A stretch of DNA of 41,121 bases from Aequorivita sp. (GCA_026646335.1 JAPKFY010000011.1:1-41121); one strand, 5' to 3'. Shown: positions 32,284 through 41,121, counted from the first letter of the stretch. The notes: a model not told the origin generated them from the letters alone. Numbers and translations: made by a program.

Positions 32284-32625
32284 CTATAAGATATCAAGTA
32301 CCTTTTTAGGTGGCCTGCCTATAACTGCGTGAGTGCCCTTTATCGCGATGGGACGCTCGATAAGTATAGGGTTTTCAATCATTGCGTCAATAATTTCTTC
32401 GTCTGTAAGATTTTTGCCTTTGTAGTTTTCTTTCCATTCGGTTTCTAGGGTACGAACGAGTTCTATGGGTTTAATGCCAAGCAGTTCAATAACCTGTCTG
32501 AGCTCTTGGTGCGTGGGTGGGTTTTCAAGATATCTTACAATTTCTATGGTTTCGCCTTCTTCTTCCAAAAGATGAAGGGCTTCGCGCGATTTGCTGCAGC
32601 GTGGATTGTGGTATAATGTTGTCAT
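32284..32625 (-). CDS. ArsC-family glutaredoxin-like reductase
   Basis: This 113-residue thioredoxin-fold protein has the single active cysteine in YHNPRCSKSREAL (Cys10) and the arginine region NPILIERPIAIKG, followed by GRPPKKVLDIL. This matches the ArsC/YffB family, whose arsenate reductases use glutathione or glutaredoxin to reduce arsenate. There is no arsenite exporter or ArsR regulator beside it, so a YfgD-like or general role is equally possible. It lies between the beta-barrel gene and a protein of unknown function, all on the minus strand. Confidence 0.9.
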   Translation of the reverse strand: MTTLYHNPRCSKSREALHLLEEEGETIEIVRYLENPPTHQELRQVIELLGIKPIELVRTLETEWKENYKGKNLTDEEIIDAMIENPILIERPIAIKGTHAVIGRPPKKVLDIL

Positions 32626-32705
32626 GGTTTTTAGTTTAAAGTTGAAGAATAGAGAACAAAGAATAAAGACAAAAGAATAAAGAAACTACTTAAGCCCTTC
32701 ACATG

Positions 32706-33185
32706 CTACTTTTGCGATAATTCTTCCAATTCTAATTTGTAGTCATATTGCAGATCTTCATGTAGGGTTTTCACTTTTTTTGAAATGTAATCAATTTGTC
32801 GGTTGTATAAATTGGTGAGGGTTGTGTTTCGTTTTATTGACGGTTTAAAATCTTTTAGCTTTTCACAAAAATAAAGCAAAAGTTCCACTTCAGTTTCTTT
32901 GTTTTGTGAATAGCGGATGAATTTTTTTAACTCCCGCAAAATCTTCCGAATGCTCTTTTTTATGTAGAAAAAGGTTTTGGTGTTTATCGTTTCAAAATCT
33001 GAGTCAACTTTGTCTTTAATACTTTGGATAAAAGCTTCTTCATCTGCAGACTCAAACAACAAATAAGTGAGCAACTCCTTATTTTCCTTTTTGAATTTTG
33101 AGAGACGAAGGCATAATTGCAGCAATTCCTGAGTGGAACGGTGGTTGAGCTCGGTTTTAATTTCTTTTAATGACGCGGCCTTCAT
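32706..33185 (-). CDS. Conserved hypothetical cytoplasmic helical protein
   Basis: This 159-residue protein has no signal peptide or membrane segment. It is lysine- and glutamate-rich, and nearly all predicted helix, including STQELLQLCLRLSKFKKENK, FYIKKSIRKILRELKKFIRY and YISKKVKTLHEDLQYDY. I do not recognise a domain; similar proteins are usually annotated as hypothetical in Flavobacteriaceae. A possible -7 element TATTTTTA lies upstream at about 33210. The simple-repeat spacer at 32640-32690 (AGAATAAAGA type) separates it from arsC, so the two may not be in one operon. Confidence 0.75.
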   Translation of the reverse strand: MKAASLKEIKTELNHRSTQELLQLCLRLSKFKKENKELLTYLLFESADEEAFIQSIKDKVDSDFETINTKTFFYIKKSIRKILRELKKFIRYSQNKETEVELLLYFCEKLKDFKPSIKRNTTLTNLYNRQIDYISKKVKTLHEDLQYDYKLELEELSQK

Positions 33186-33330
33186 AAAATTTTTGTTGGA
33201 AGTAAAAATACTATTGATATTTAATAATCGATTAAGAATTATTGATAAAAAAGATATTTAAAGGTTTAACACTTCAATTTTTATAAAAGAGAACCATTTT
33301 TATGTACTTTTAAATTCGCAAAATTTAAAA

Positions 33331-34065
33331 ATGAAATCCATTAAAACGCTTCTTACTTATTCGCTCTGTGTTTTCACTGGGATTAACGTTTTTTCCCAAA
33401 CCAATTCAGAAAATAAAATATATGAAACCTATGACCGTATCGTGGGTTTGGATAACACTGGATTGTTCAACGGAACAGAGTTTACAGATCTGTTCTTGAA
33501 CACGGACGGGACTTACAGATATTTCAATAGCTATGATTACTTTAAGGGTTCCGTGACTTACAACGGGCAGTATTATGTAAATGTATTTCTGAAATACGAC
33601 CTTCTGGAAGACAACTTGCTTACGCGTTCTGATGATAATCTGAGCATTTTCAATGTGAAATTGATTCCCGAATTTGTTGAATCGTTTTCCATTTACAGCC
33701 TCTACTTCGTTAGATTGACGAATACAAATTTGGCCCTTCCTGGCAATGGATATTTTGAAGCAGCCCACATTGGAAATGATCTGGACCTTTATATAAAGCA
33801 CACCAAAAAGAAAACGGACAAACCCTTAAAAAGCGGTATTCAATATAAGTTTTCCGAAACTGCTTTTTATGTATTGAAAAGTAATGGAAACTACACAATA
33901 ATTGGTTCTGAAAGAGAGCTCCGGAAATTGCTTCCCGAAAAAGAAGAGGAAATACGCAACTTTTACAAAACCTATAAAACCCTTTATAAAACGGACCCTG
34001 ACAGTTTTATGACAAAACTGGTGAAATATCTCGACGGTTACAATTCAGAAGGAGTCAAACAATAA
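33331..34065 (+). CDS. Secreted protein of unknown function, first gene of the TonB receptor operon
   Basis: This 244-residue exported protein has a signal peptide (SIKTLLTYSLCVFTGINVFS, cut near Gln23). The mature part is tyrosine- and aromatic-rich with beta-strand character (YRYFNSYDYFKGSVTYNGQY) and a helical, charged C-terminus (LPEKEEEIRNFYKTYKTLYK). I do not recognise the family. It has no lipobox. The TonB-dependent receptor starts 18 bp downstream, so the two are probably co-transcribed. It could be a periplasmic partner, but nothing proves it. Confidence 0.75.
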   Translation: MKSIKTLLTYSLCVFTGINVFSQTNSENKIYETYDRIVGLDNTGLFNGTEFTDLFLNTDGTYRYFNSYDYFKGSVTYNGQYYVNVFLKYDLLEDNLLTRSDDNLSIFNVKLIPEFVESFSIYSLYFVRLTNTNLALPGNGYFEAAHIGNDLDLYIKHTKKKTDKPLKSGIQYKFSETAFYVLKSNGNYTIIGSERELRKLLPEKEEEIRNFYKTYKTLYKTDPDSFMTKLVKYLDGYNSEGVKQ

Positions 34066-34083
34066 TTTGAAGCAATATTTTTT

Positions 34084-36846
34084 ATGCAAAATAGATTTTT
34101 TGCCATCGTTATTTTTTTATTGACATCTGTGGGTTCGTTTGGGCAAAACGAGCAAAACATAACGGCATCATTCAATAATGCTTCTTTAAAAGAAGCGGTT
34201 TTAAAGGTAGAAACACTTTCAGGCAAAACATTCTATTTTGATGATTCTTGGATGAAAGGTCATTTCGTGACCAAAACTTTTGAAAATGAATCACTTCGGA
34301 ATGTTTTGAACGGTCTTTTCAGCAATACAAACATCAATTTCATATTAAAAGACGGAAACGTAATTCTGTTGAACAATACCTATGTATATACGGAATTGCC
34401 CTCAGATTATTTCAACGAAGCAAAGCCAGACGAAAAGGGAATCGAGGAAAACAATAACGCTCCAATTTTTCAGGAAGAATACACCGAACGGCAAACGGTA
34501 CAAACTAGAAAATTGGTGACCGTTGGAAAGCAGAGGCCCAATGCTGCGAACAAAACTTACATACTTTCAGGCGTATTTAAAAATTCAAAAACGGGAGAGC
34601 CATTGCAAAACCTTTCCATTTCAACCATTGATAGAACAAAATATACCGTAACCGATTCTGATGGTCGCTTCAGCATTCGTCTTCCCTATGGGCTGAACAA
34701 GCTGGAGACCAATCTTTTGGGGTTTGAAAAAATCAGGCAAGACGTTATTATGTACGGAGACGGAACGCTAAATATTGAATTGCGGGAAAACACCGAATCT
34801 TTGGAAGAAGTGGTGGTTAAGTCCAAAAAAGACGCTAATGTGCGAGATGCCGTAGTGGGAGTAACCAATATTGACATTGAATCCATAAAAACCATCCCAT
34901 TGGTTTTGGGCGAGCGCGATATTTTGAAAGTTGCCACAACAATGCCTGGAATAAAAACAACGGGGGAGGGCTCCAGTGGTTTCAACGTGCGTGGTGGAAG
35001 GGCAGATCAAAACCTAATTTTGTTGGATGATGCCGTACTATACAATCCATCTCACTTTTTAGGATTCTTTTCGGCAGTAAACCCTTTTACCACGGGAAGT
35101 TTGGAAATCTATAAAGCCAGTATTCCCGCAGAATACGGCGGAAGGCTTTCCTCGGTTTTTGATATTGAAACCAAATCGGGCAGTATGGAAAAATTTAAAG
35201 GCGAAGGTTCCGTGGGGCCAATAACCGCCAATTTGGCCGTTGAAGTTCCCATAGTAAAGGAAAAAGCGTCCTTGATTGCAGGTTTCCGAGCCACCTATTC
35301 CGATTGGATTTTAAGAAGTTTGGACGAAGAGGAACTGAAAAACAGCGAGGCTTCGTTTTATGACGGTATTGTAAAATACAAACACAACATAGACAACAAC
35401 AATTCCATTCAAGGTACTTTTTATTACAGCAAAGACCGTTTCAGCATAACTTCCGATTCTATTTTTGATTATAACAACCGTTTGATTTCTTTGAAATACG
35501 GACACAATTTTAGTGAAAAGAGCAGGGCAGAGCTTATTTTGGTAAACAGCCAATACAAATATGGAATCAATTATGAAGCCGATGCCAATGAGGATTTTGA
35601 TTTTGGATATGAACTGAATGAATATCAAGCAAAGCTCAATTTCAATTACATACTGAGTAAAAAGCACAGACTGAGTTATGGACTCAGCAGCAAGTTGTAC
35701 TCCATAGACCCTGGAAATATTGAGCCAATCGGAACAAATTCTGATGTGCAAGCAAAAACTATCGATAGCGAAAAAGGACTGGAATCTGCAGTTTATCTCG
35801 CAGATTTATTTGAAGTGACTGACAAATTGCTTCTCGATCTAGGCTTGCGTTATTCTTTTTATTCGGCACTTGGGCCTGCAACTCAAAACGTTTATGAAGC
35901 TGGTGTTCCTAAAAGTGAAAGCTCCATTATTGAAGTAAAAGAGTACGGCAACAACGAATCCATCAAAACCTACGGCGGCCCGGAATACAGAATTTCCGGA
36001 CGTTATTTGTTGGGGAACGATTTTTCGGTGAAGGCTGGTTTTAACAGAACCATTCAATATTTACATCTACTATCATCAAACACCACGCAATCGCCAACGG
36101 ATATCTGGAAGCTTTCAGATTTAAACATTGCGCCCCAACGCGCCAATCAGTACAGTTTGGGGTTTTTCAAAAATCTTTCGGGGAAAGATGTGGAATTCAG
36201 TATTGAAGGATATTACAAAACAATGGCCGATCTTCTGGATTATAAAATTGGGGCACAGTTAGTTATGAATGATGACCTAGAAACGGAACTCCTTCAAGGT
36301 GAAGGAAAAGCCTATGGCGTGGAATTTCTTGTGAAAAAGAACAGCGGCAGATTCAATGGTTATCTTGGGTACAGCTATTCGCGTTCCTTAGTGAAATTGG
36401 ACAGCCAACTCATGCAGGAACGCGTGAACAATGGCGAATTTTTTCCCGCAAATTATGACAAGCCCCATGATTTTTCGATGGTTGCAAACTATAAGCTTAC
36501 CAAGCGTTTCAGCTTTTCGGGTAATTTTACATACCAGACTGGGCGGCCAATTACATACCCTATCGGCCGTTATGTGTTCGCGGGCGAAGAGCAGGTGCTT
36601 TACAGTGACCGCAACCAATTCCGCATTCCAGATTATTACAGGCTTGACTTGGGCGTAAATATTGAGGGCAACCACAAGCTGAATAAGTTGGGACATAGTT
36701 TTGTCAATATTTCGGTTTACAACGTTTTGGGAAGAAACAACCCTTATTCGGTATTTTTCGTAAACGAGGAAGGACAAATAAAAGCTTACCAAACCTCGAT
36801 ATTTTCAGTGCCAGTTCCAACTATAACCTATAACTTTAAGTTCTAA
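34084..36846 (+). CDS. TonB-dependent receptor with N-terminal STN domain
   Basis: This 920-residue outer-membrane receptor has a signal peptide (~1-20) and an STN (secretin/TonB short N-terminal) domain at ~21-105 (ASFNNASLKEAVLKVETLSG, NINFILKDGNVILLN). A carboxypeptidase-regulatory-like domain is at ~157-240 (LSGVFKNSKTGEPLQNLSIS). The plug is at ~245-370 (GFNVRGGRADQNLILLDDAV, IPAEYGGRLSSVFDIETKSG), and the barrel ends in TYNFKF. STN domains are found in FecA-like receptors that signal to anti-sigma factors, yet no sigma or anti-sigma gene is present here. The stop is 2 bp before the first DUF4249 gene. The ligand is unknown. Confidence 0.92.
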   Translation: MQNRFFAIVIFLLTSVGSFGQNEQNITASFNNASLKEAVLKVETLSGKTFYFDDSWMKGHFVTKTFENESLRNVLNGLFSNTNINFILKDGNVILLNNTYVYTELPSDYFNEAKPDEKGIEENNNAPIFQEEYTERQTVQTRKLVTVGKQRPNAANKTYILSGVFKNSKTGEPLQNLSISTIDRTKYTVTDSDGRFSIRLPYGLNKLETNLLGFEKIRQDVIMYGDGTLNIELRENTESLEEVVVKSKKDANVRDAVVGVTNIDIESIKTIPLVLGERDILKVATTMPGIKTTGEGSSGFNVRGGRADQNLILLDDAVLYNPSHFLGFFSAVNPFTTGSLEIYKASIPAEYGGRLSSVFDIETKSGSMEKFKGEGSVGPITANLAVEVPIVKEKASLIAGFRATYSDWILRSLDEEELKNSEASFYDGIVKYKHNIDNNNSIQGTFYYSKDRFSITSDSIFDYNNRLISLKYGHNFSEKSRAELILVNSQYKYGINYEADANEDFDFGYELNEYQAKLNFNYILSKKHRLSYGLSSKLYSIDPGNIEPIGTNSDVQAKTIDSEKGLESAVYLADLFEVTDKLLLDLGLRYSFYSALGPATQNVYEAGVPKSESSIIEVKEYGNNESIKTYGGPEYRISGRYLLGNDFSVKAGFNRTIQYLHLLSSNTTQSPTDIWKLSDLNIAPQRANQYSLGFFKNLSGKDVEFSIEGYYKTMADLLDYKIGAQLVMNDDLETELLQGEGKAYGVEFLVKKNSGRFNGYLGYSYSRSLVKLDSQLMQERVNNGEFFPANYDKPHDFSMVANYKLTKRFSFSGNFTYQTGRPITYPIGRYVFAGEEQVLYSDRNQFRIPDYYRLDLGVNIEGNHKLNKLGHSFVNISVYNVLGRNNPYSVFFVNEEGQIKAYQTSIFSVPVPTITYNFKF

Positions 36847-36848
36847 GA

Positions 36849-38048
36849 ATGACAAGGGTAAGGATTTTACATATGGCATTTTTTTCATTGTGGCTTTTTC
36901 CATTGGGCTGCACGGAATCCTTTGAAATAGAAACATTAAATTATGAAAACGTTTTGGTCGTGGAAAGCACTATTACCAACGAAATGAAACAGCAAATGGT
37001 AAAACTGAGCAGGACTTCAGCCCTTGAAAACCCCGGGATTTTAACCGAAAACAATGCCAGGGTAACCGTTTCGGGTAATAATGGAGATAGTTTCAGTTTT
37101 GCACAGGATGCTGAAACTGGTTTTTATATTTCCGACCAATCATTTAGTGCCCTGCCAAATGTAGCATATACCTTAAGCATCCACACACAAGATGGCAAGA
37201 GCTATAAATCATCTGCAGTTGTGTTACCCCCAACTGTTGAAATGGATCAGGTTTATGCGGAACGCATTGAGGATGCGACCAATGATAAAGACGGCGTTCA
37301 GGTTCTTGTAAATACAGAAGATCCAACTGGTAGCGCAAAATATTTCAGGTATGAATATGAGGAAACCAGCAAGATTGTAATTCCATCTCCTTCGCCTTAT
37401 TATGCCGAAATTGTAAACTACAACACCAACACGGGGGAATATGATATTCAACTAACACCACGTGTGCCAGACACAATATGTTATGCCACGGCCAATTCCA
37501 CGGGAATCATCCAGACATCAACCAATGAATTCAGTCAAGATAGAGTAGATCGTTTCCCCGTTCGGTATATTGATAAGGACAACAGTATCCTGCGCGAGCG
37601 TTACAGTATTTTGGTAAAGCAATACATTCAAAGTTTGGAGGCCTATACTTTCTACAAAATCATTGACGAATTGGGGAGTGTGGAAAGTCTATTATCTCAA
37701 GGCCAACCTGGTTATGTTGAAGGAAATTTGGTTTCCGAAGCAGACCCGGAAGAAAAGGTTTTAGGATTTTTTGAGGCATCATCAGTTTCATCAAAGCGCA
37801 TTTTTTTCAACTATGAAGATGTGAGCCTTGAAAAACCACCTTACATGGTGGATTGCAAGGTGGATCAATGGAACTATGACGTTACTGGCTATCCCATTGA
37901 CCATAGAGTTAATTTGTGGATAGCCATTAAATACAAAAACTATCAAGTGTTGAGTGCCTATCACCCCATATATAGAATTGTTCAGGCTGAATGCAGCACC
38001 TGTACTTCAATATCATCAAATATAAAACCCAATTTTTGGATAGATTGA
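36849..38048 (+). CDS. DUF4249 domain lipoprotein (copy 1)
   Basis: This 399-residue lipoprotein has a lipobox at FPLGC (Cys21) followed by TESFEIETLNYENVLVVES, the N-terminus of the DUF4249 family. The body is beta-rich, with VSGNNGDSFSFAQDAETGFY and YFRYEYEETSKIVIP. It ends in a conserved cysteine pair CSTCTSISSNIKPNFWID. DUF4249 genes usually accompany TonB-dependent receptors in Bacteroidota, as here, suggesting a surface partner comparable in position (not fold) to SusD. It follows the receptor by 2 bp and precedes a close paralogue by 2 bp. Confidence 0.88.
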   Translation: MTRVRILHMAFFSLWLFPLGCTESFEIETLNYENVLVVESTITNEMKQQMVKLSRTSALENPGILTENNARVTVSGNNGDSFSFAQDAETGFYISDQSFSALPNVAYTLSIHTQDGKSYKSSAVVLPPTVEMDQVYAERIEDATNDKDGVQVLVNTEDPTGSAKYFRYEYEETSKIVIPSPSPYYAEIVNYNTNTGEYDIQLTPRVPDTICYATANSTGIIQTSTNEFSQDRVDRFPVRYIDKDNSILRERYSILVKQYIQSLEAYTFYKIIDELGSVESLLSQGQPGYVEGNLVSEADPEEKVLGFFEASSVSSKRIFFNYEDVSLEKPPYMVDCKVDQWNYDVTGYPIDHRVNLWIAIKYKNYQVLSAYHPIYRIVQAECSTCTSISSNIKPNFWID

Positions 38049-38050
38049 TT

Positions 38051-39262
38051 ATGTTAAAAAAGATGAAAAAAATACTGATATTGTTTTTACTAATTGTGTT
38101 TCAGAACAGTTGTACCGAACCTTATGAAATAGAAACAGTTGGCTATGAAAACGTTTTGGTGGTGGAAAGCACCATTACCGATGAAGTGAAGCCACAAATT
38201 GTAAAACTAAGCAGAACTTCTTCCCTTGAAAATACTGATGTTTTAACAGAAAACGATGCAACTGTAACTGTTATGGGCACCAATGGCGACAATTTTAGTT
38301 TTTCGCAGGATAATGAAACAGGATTCTATGTTTCAGATCAACCTTTCAGCGCGCAACCCAACGTTTCCTATACTTTAAAAATAGTTGCCCAAGATGGGAA
38401 AAATTACTCATCTTCTGCAGTAACCCTGCCGCCTTCAGTGGAAATGGACGAAGTGTATGCCGAACGCATTGTCAGTCCCACCGATGATAAGGATGGCGTG
38501 CAGGTTTTGGTAAATACAGAAGACCCCACTGGAATTACAAAATACTTCCGGTACGAATATGAGGAAACCTATAAAATAATAGCCCCGTACCCTTCGCCAT
38601 ACACAGTAGAGGTTATCAATTTTGATGACGAATATTATACTTTTGATGTTATCCTTAAGCCACGCGAACCCGAGATAATTTGCTATTCCACTGAATACTC
38701 CACGGGCATCGACCAAACCGCTACCACAGAACTCAATGAAAATAGGGTAGTGCGGTTTCCTGTAAAATATCTGTCAAAATTGGACACAAAGATGCAGACC
38801 CGCTACAGTATATTGGTAAAACAATACGTGCAAAGTGTGGAAGCATACACTTTTTATAAAATTGTGAAAGAACTTGGAAGCGTGGGAAGCTTGCTGTCAC
38901 AGGGACAGCCAGGCTATGTTGCCGGAAATATGGTTTCGGAGGCAAATCCCGACGAAAAGGTGCTCGGTTTCTTTGAAGCTTCTTCCATGACATCAAAGAG
39001 GATTTATTTCAACTATGAAGATTTCGGACTGGAGAAACCTCCTTACTTTGTGGATTGCGATGTGCTTGTGCTGGATTATCGAGACAATACCACTTTAGAC
39101 AACGATCCAAACGATCGGGAAACAATTTTTGCCTATCTCAGTTATTTGGGATACCAAGTGGTCCAGCACGGCCCTTGGTTCCAATATACTATTGCCAAGC
39201 CAGAATGCAGTGTTTGCACTTCTTTTTCATCAAATGTAAGGCCCGATTTTTGGGTAGATTGA
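38051..39262 (+). CDS. DUF4249 domain lipoprotein (copy 2)
   Basis: This 403-residue paralogue of the preceding gene starts at ATG 38051 (MLKKMKKILILFLLIVFQNSC, Cys21); a frame extending to 37991 overlaps copy 1 and was rejected. It aligns along its whole length: YENVLVVESTITDEVKPQIV, the DKDGVQVLVNTEDPTG block, RYSILVKQYVQSVEAYTFYK, LLSQGQPGYVAGNMVSEA and the C-terminal CSVCTSFSSNVRPDFWVD. Duplication includes the junction: both copies end in GATTGATTATG. The most divergent segments lie between ~185-225 and near residues 355-385, possibly ligand-facing. Confidence 0.88.
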   Translation: MLKKMKKILILFLLIVFQNSCTEPYEIETVGYENVLVVESTITDEVKPQIVKLSRTSSLENTDVLTENDATVTVMGTNGDNFSFSQDNETGFYVSDQPFSAQPNVSYTLKIVAQDGKNYSSSAVTLPPSVEMDEVYAERIVSPTDDKDGVQVLVNTEDPTGITKYFRYEYEETYKIIAPYPSPYTVEVINFDDEYYTFDVILKPREPEIICYSTEYSTGIDQTATTELNENRVVRFPVKYLSKLDTKMQTRYSILVKQYVQSVEAYTFYKIVKELGSVGSLLSQGQPGYVAGNMVSEANPDEKVLGFFEASSMTSKRIYFNYEDFGLEKPPYFVDCDVLVLDYRDNTTLDNDPNDRETIFAYLSYLGYQVVQHGPWFQYTIAKPECSVCTSFSSNVRPDFWVD

Positions 39263-39264
39263 TT

Positions 39265-40995
39265 ATGACAAAAAAACTATTTTTCATATTGTTTATTTTT
39301 TTCGGATTTGTAGTGAAAGCACAAGTTCCGAAGCAGGAGGTATCAGCAGATACAACTGTTTTTCCAAAGGAAAAAGTTGTGCTTTCCATCAACTCAAACG
39401 TGTTGTTGGCAGGGGAGTTGCTTCAGTTTAAAGCCTTCAATCTTGATGTTTCCAATAAAGAAAGCAAACTCAGTAAAGTATTATATGTTTCCTTGCGAAA
39501 CGAAAACGATTCCGTGGTTTTCAGTCATAAACTAAAAGTTGAAAAAGGAACAGCGAATGGCGATTTCTTTATTCCTTCCACTTTAAAAACGGGAGTTTAC
39601 AGCCTTATCGGGTATACTAATTTTTCAAGAAACAGCACTCAGGATGCCTACTTTCAGAAGAATATCTACCTAATAAATACCTTCATAAAGCCTATTGAAA
39701 CAAAGAAAACAGCCGATTCCATAAAAGTTAACTTCACGCCAAAAGTTAATACAGATTTTTATGAAAAAGCGAGTAATCCTGAAACTATCCAAATCACTTC
39801 AAACAAACAATCTTTTGGCTTTCGCGAAAAAGTAAACCTGAAACTTGAAAACCGTTTGGGCAGTATTGGTGGAAATTATGTCCTTTCAGTGAGGAAAATA
39901 GATCCAGTTGAAATTTTGGGGAATGTATCAAAAAATATGAAAGATGTTTCTTCAGGAATATTTTATGTTCCTGAGCTTCGCGGCGAGTTAATTTCAGGTG
40001 TTGTGCTTTCCAAAGGAGGTGGTCTGCCCGTTGCAAACAAAGTAGTTTCGCTTACAATTCCTGGAAAGGATTTTGTATTCAAAATGGCGAAAACCGATGC
40101 CAATGGAAGGTTTTTCTTTTCAGTAACCGAAGGATATGATGCCGAAAAGAGTATCGTTCAATTAAATGATTCGGAAAAGGATGTAACCAGTTATACGCTG
40201 ATTTTGGACAAAAAAGATTTTGACTTGGGCGAAAGCGAAGCAAAAATACTGAAGTTGGATACTAATTTAAAAGACTGGCTGCAAGAGCGAAGCGTACAAG
40301 TGCAGGTTGAAAATGCCTATTTTGATATTAAAAAGGACAGTGTTTTAAGCAATAAAATTAATCCCGCATTTTACAATGGCTCTGGAAAGGTTTTTTTGTT
40401 GGACGATTACACCCGTTTTTCCACGGTTAGGGAAACATTTGTAGAGGTTGTTTCACTAGCTGCTGTTCGCGGTACAGGTGAAAACATTAAGTTTTCGGTC
40501 AACAATGCTTACGATCCAAACGGAGTTGCAAAATTTAATGATATCCCACCTTTGGTGCTTATGGATGGAATGCAAATTCAGAACAACGAAGACCTGATAA
40601 ACTACAACGCGCGTGAAATTAAAAGCATCCGCGTTATTGCCCAGCCTTATCGCTATGGTCCTAAAATATATAGCGGAATTATCTCTGTTGAAACCAAAAA
40701 GGGCGATTTTGTCCCTACGGTATCAAACTATGTTAAAGAACTAGATCTACCCCCCGCAATTAAGAAAAAAGCACGGTACCACATAGACTATAGCAAAAAT
40801 GCTGCACTTTCAAGAATTCCAGATTTTAGGGTGCAATTGCTATGGCAACCTGATGTAGTGTTTGCAGGAGAAGGGTATTCAACGTCCTTTTATACTTCGG
40901 ATGTTTCGGGAATTTTTGAAATAACCTTAGAAGGATTTACCTATGATGGAATATTTATTTCTGCCAAAAATTATTTCACAGTAGCTGATAATTAA
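39265..40995 (+). CDS. Secreted protein with MG2-like and plug-like domains, no barrel
   Basis: This 576-residue exported protein starts at ATG 39265; the longer frame to 39055 lies in the preceding gene and was rejected. A signal peptide ends VVKAQ (~res 20). An alpha-2-macroglobulin MG2-like region is at ~25-125 (LLAGELLQFKAFNLD, LKTGVYSLIGYTNFSRN). A regulatory Ig-like domain follows (~238-305; SGVVLSKGGGLPVANKVVSL, KTDANGRFFFSV). A plug-like segment is at ~425-490 (IPPLVLMDGMQIQNNEDLIN, EIKSIRVIAQPYRYGP, YSGIISVETKKGDF). No beta-barrel follows. Proteins of this layout exist in Bacteroidota near TonB receptors; the function is not known. Confidence 0.8.
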   Translation: MTKKLFFILFIFFGFVVKAQVPKQEVSADTTVFPKEKVVLSINSNVLLAGELLQFKAFNLDVSNKESKLSKVLYVSLRNENDSVVFSHKLKVEKGTANGDFFIPSTLKTGVYSLIGYTNFSRNSTQDAYFQKNIYLINTFIKPIETKKTADSIKVNFTPKVNTDFYEKASNPETIQITSNKQSFGFREKVNLKLENRLGSIGGNYVLSVRKIDPVEILGNVSKNMKDVSSGIFYVPELRGELISGVVLSKGGGLPVANKVVSLTIPGKDFVFKMAKTDANGRFFFSVTEGYDAEKSIVQLNDSEKDVTSYTLILDKKDFDLGESEAKILKLDTNLKDWLQERSVQVQVENAYFDIKKDSVLSNKINPAFYNGSGKVFLLDDYTRFSTVRETFVEVVSLAAVRGTGENIKFSVNNAYDPNGVAKFNDIPPLVLMDGMQIQNNEDLINYNAREIKSIRVIAQPYRYGPKIYSGIISVETKKGDFVPTVSNYVKELDLPPAIKKKARYHIDYSKNAALSRIPDFRVQLLWQPDVVFAGEGYSTSFYTSDVSGIFEITLEGFTYDGIFISAKNYFTVADN

Positions 40996-41094
40996 CATTT
41001 TGTATTGAAATTGTTCGTTTTTTTGTTAAAATTTAGAGAAAAATGTTTTAACTTTAGTTCGATTTATTCAACAACTGAAACCAAACTTGTTCTT

Positions 41095-41121
41095 ATGCTT
41101 CACTGGAAAGCAATATATATC
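41095..41121 (+). CDS. Possible start of a gene running out of the window
   Basis: An ATG at 41095 (MLHWKAIYI, nine codons) is open to the right edge. A -7-like TAACTTTA lies at 41049-41056, giving a leader of about 33 nt. Too little sequence is present to identify a family; the preceding ~100 bp hold no other feature that I can support. Confidence 0.25.

Overview
The window looks like chromosomal DNA of a marine-type member of the Flavobacteriaceae (phylum Bacteroidota). The evidence is: two proteins with type IX secretion (T9SS) C-terminal sorting domains, two large TonB-linked outer-membrane proteins, tandem DUF4249 lipoproteins, promoters of the Bacteroidota -7 type (TAnnTTTG), almost no Shine-Dalgarno sites, AT-rich intergenic DNA, and several short palindromic repeats that I recall as common in this phylum. 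I see no rRNA, tRNA, CRISPR array, insertion sequence, phage gene or integrase, so the window is mostly housekeeping and surface-biology DNA rather than a mobile island.

Layout. 1-716: end of a PAS-LuxR regulator. 849-4538 (-): purL. 4757-10775 (+): two tandem, paralogous ~970-residue secreted T9SS proteins. 10856-12103 (-): RsmB/NOP-type RNA methyltransferase, followed by a 447-bp repeat-filled gap. 12551-13594 (+): BNR/YCF48-like lipoprotein. 13647-18544 (-): probable four-gene operon of a secreted PIG-L deacetylase, a newly called 36-residue membrane protein, a sodium:solute symporter and a GNAT acetyltransferase. 18599-23001 (-): DUF2520 protein, KdsC-like phosphatase, UbiA-type prenyltransferase, Maf, a lipoprotein and an MscS channel. 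23122-27742: a Crp/Fnr regulator divergent from a small membrane protein, a group III truncated hemoglobin and a fused CcsBA cytochrome c biogenesis protein. 27820-29205 (-): fumC. 29432-29599 (+): a 55-residue membrane protein. 29674-33185 (-): outer-membrane beta-barrel protein, ArsC-like reductase and an unknown protein. 33331-40995 (+): a compact operon of a secreted protein, an STN-containing TonB-dependent receptor, two DUF4249 lipoproteins and a secreted protein with a plug-like domain but no barrel.

How the genes work together. The KdsC block supplies envelope functions. The Crp/hemoglobin/CcsBA block suggests heme, oxygen or nitric-oxide physiology. The last operon looks like a surface uptake or sensing device. 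The PIG-L operon may pair extracellular deacetylation with sodium-driven uptake of a product.

Most interesting observations. (1) purL and fumC carry the same kind of hairpin (core CCGAAGC..TTGGCGAAGG) just downstream of their -7 boxes, with flanking stems that differ in sequence but are self-complementary in each copy. (2) A 36-residue single-helix protein abuts the symporter gene. (3) A repeat-like palindrome is translated in frame within the inter-domain linker of PurL. (4) A CRP-like TGTGA-N6-TCATA site lies between the Crp/Fnr gene and the hemoglobin operon. (5) The operon at the right end contains a plug-like domain in a protein without a barrel.
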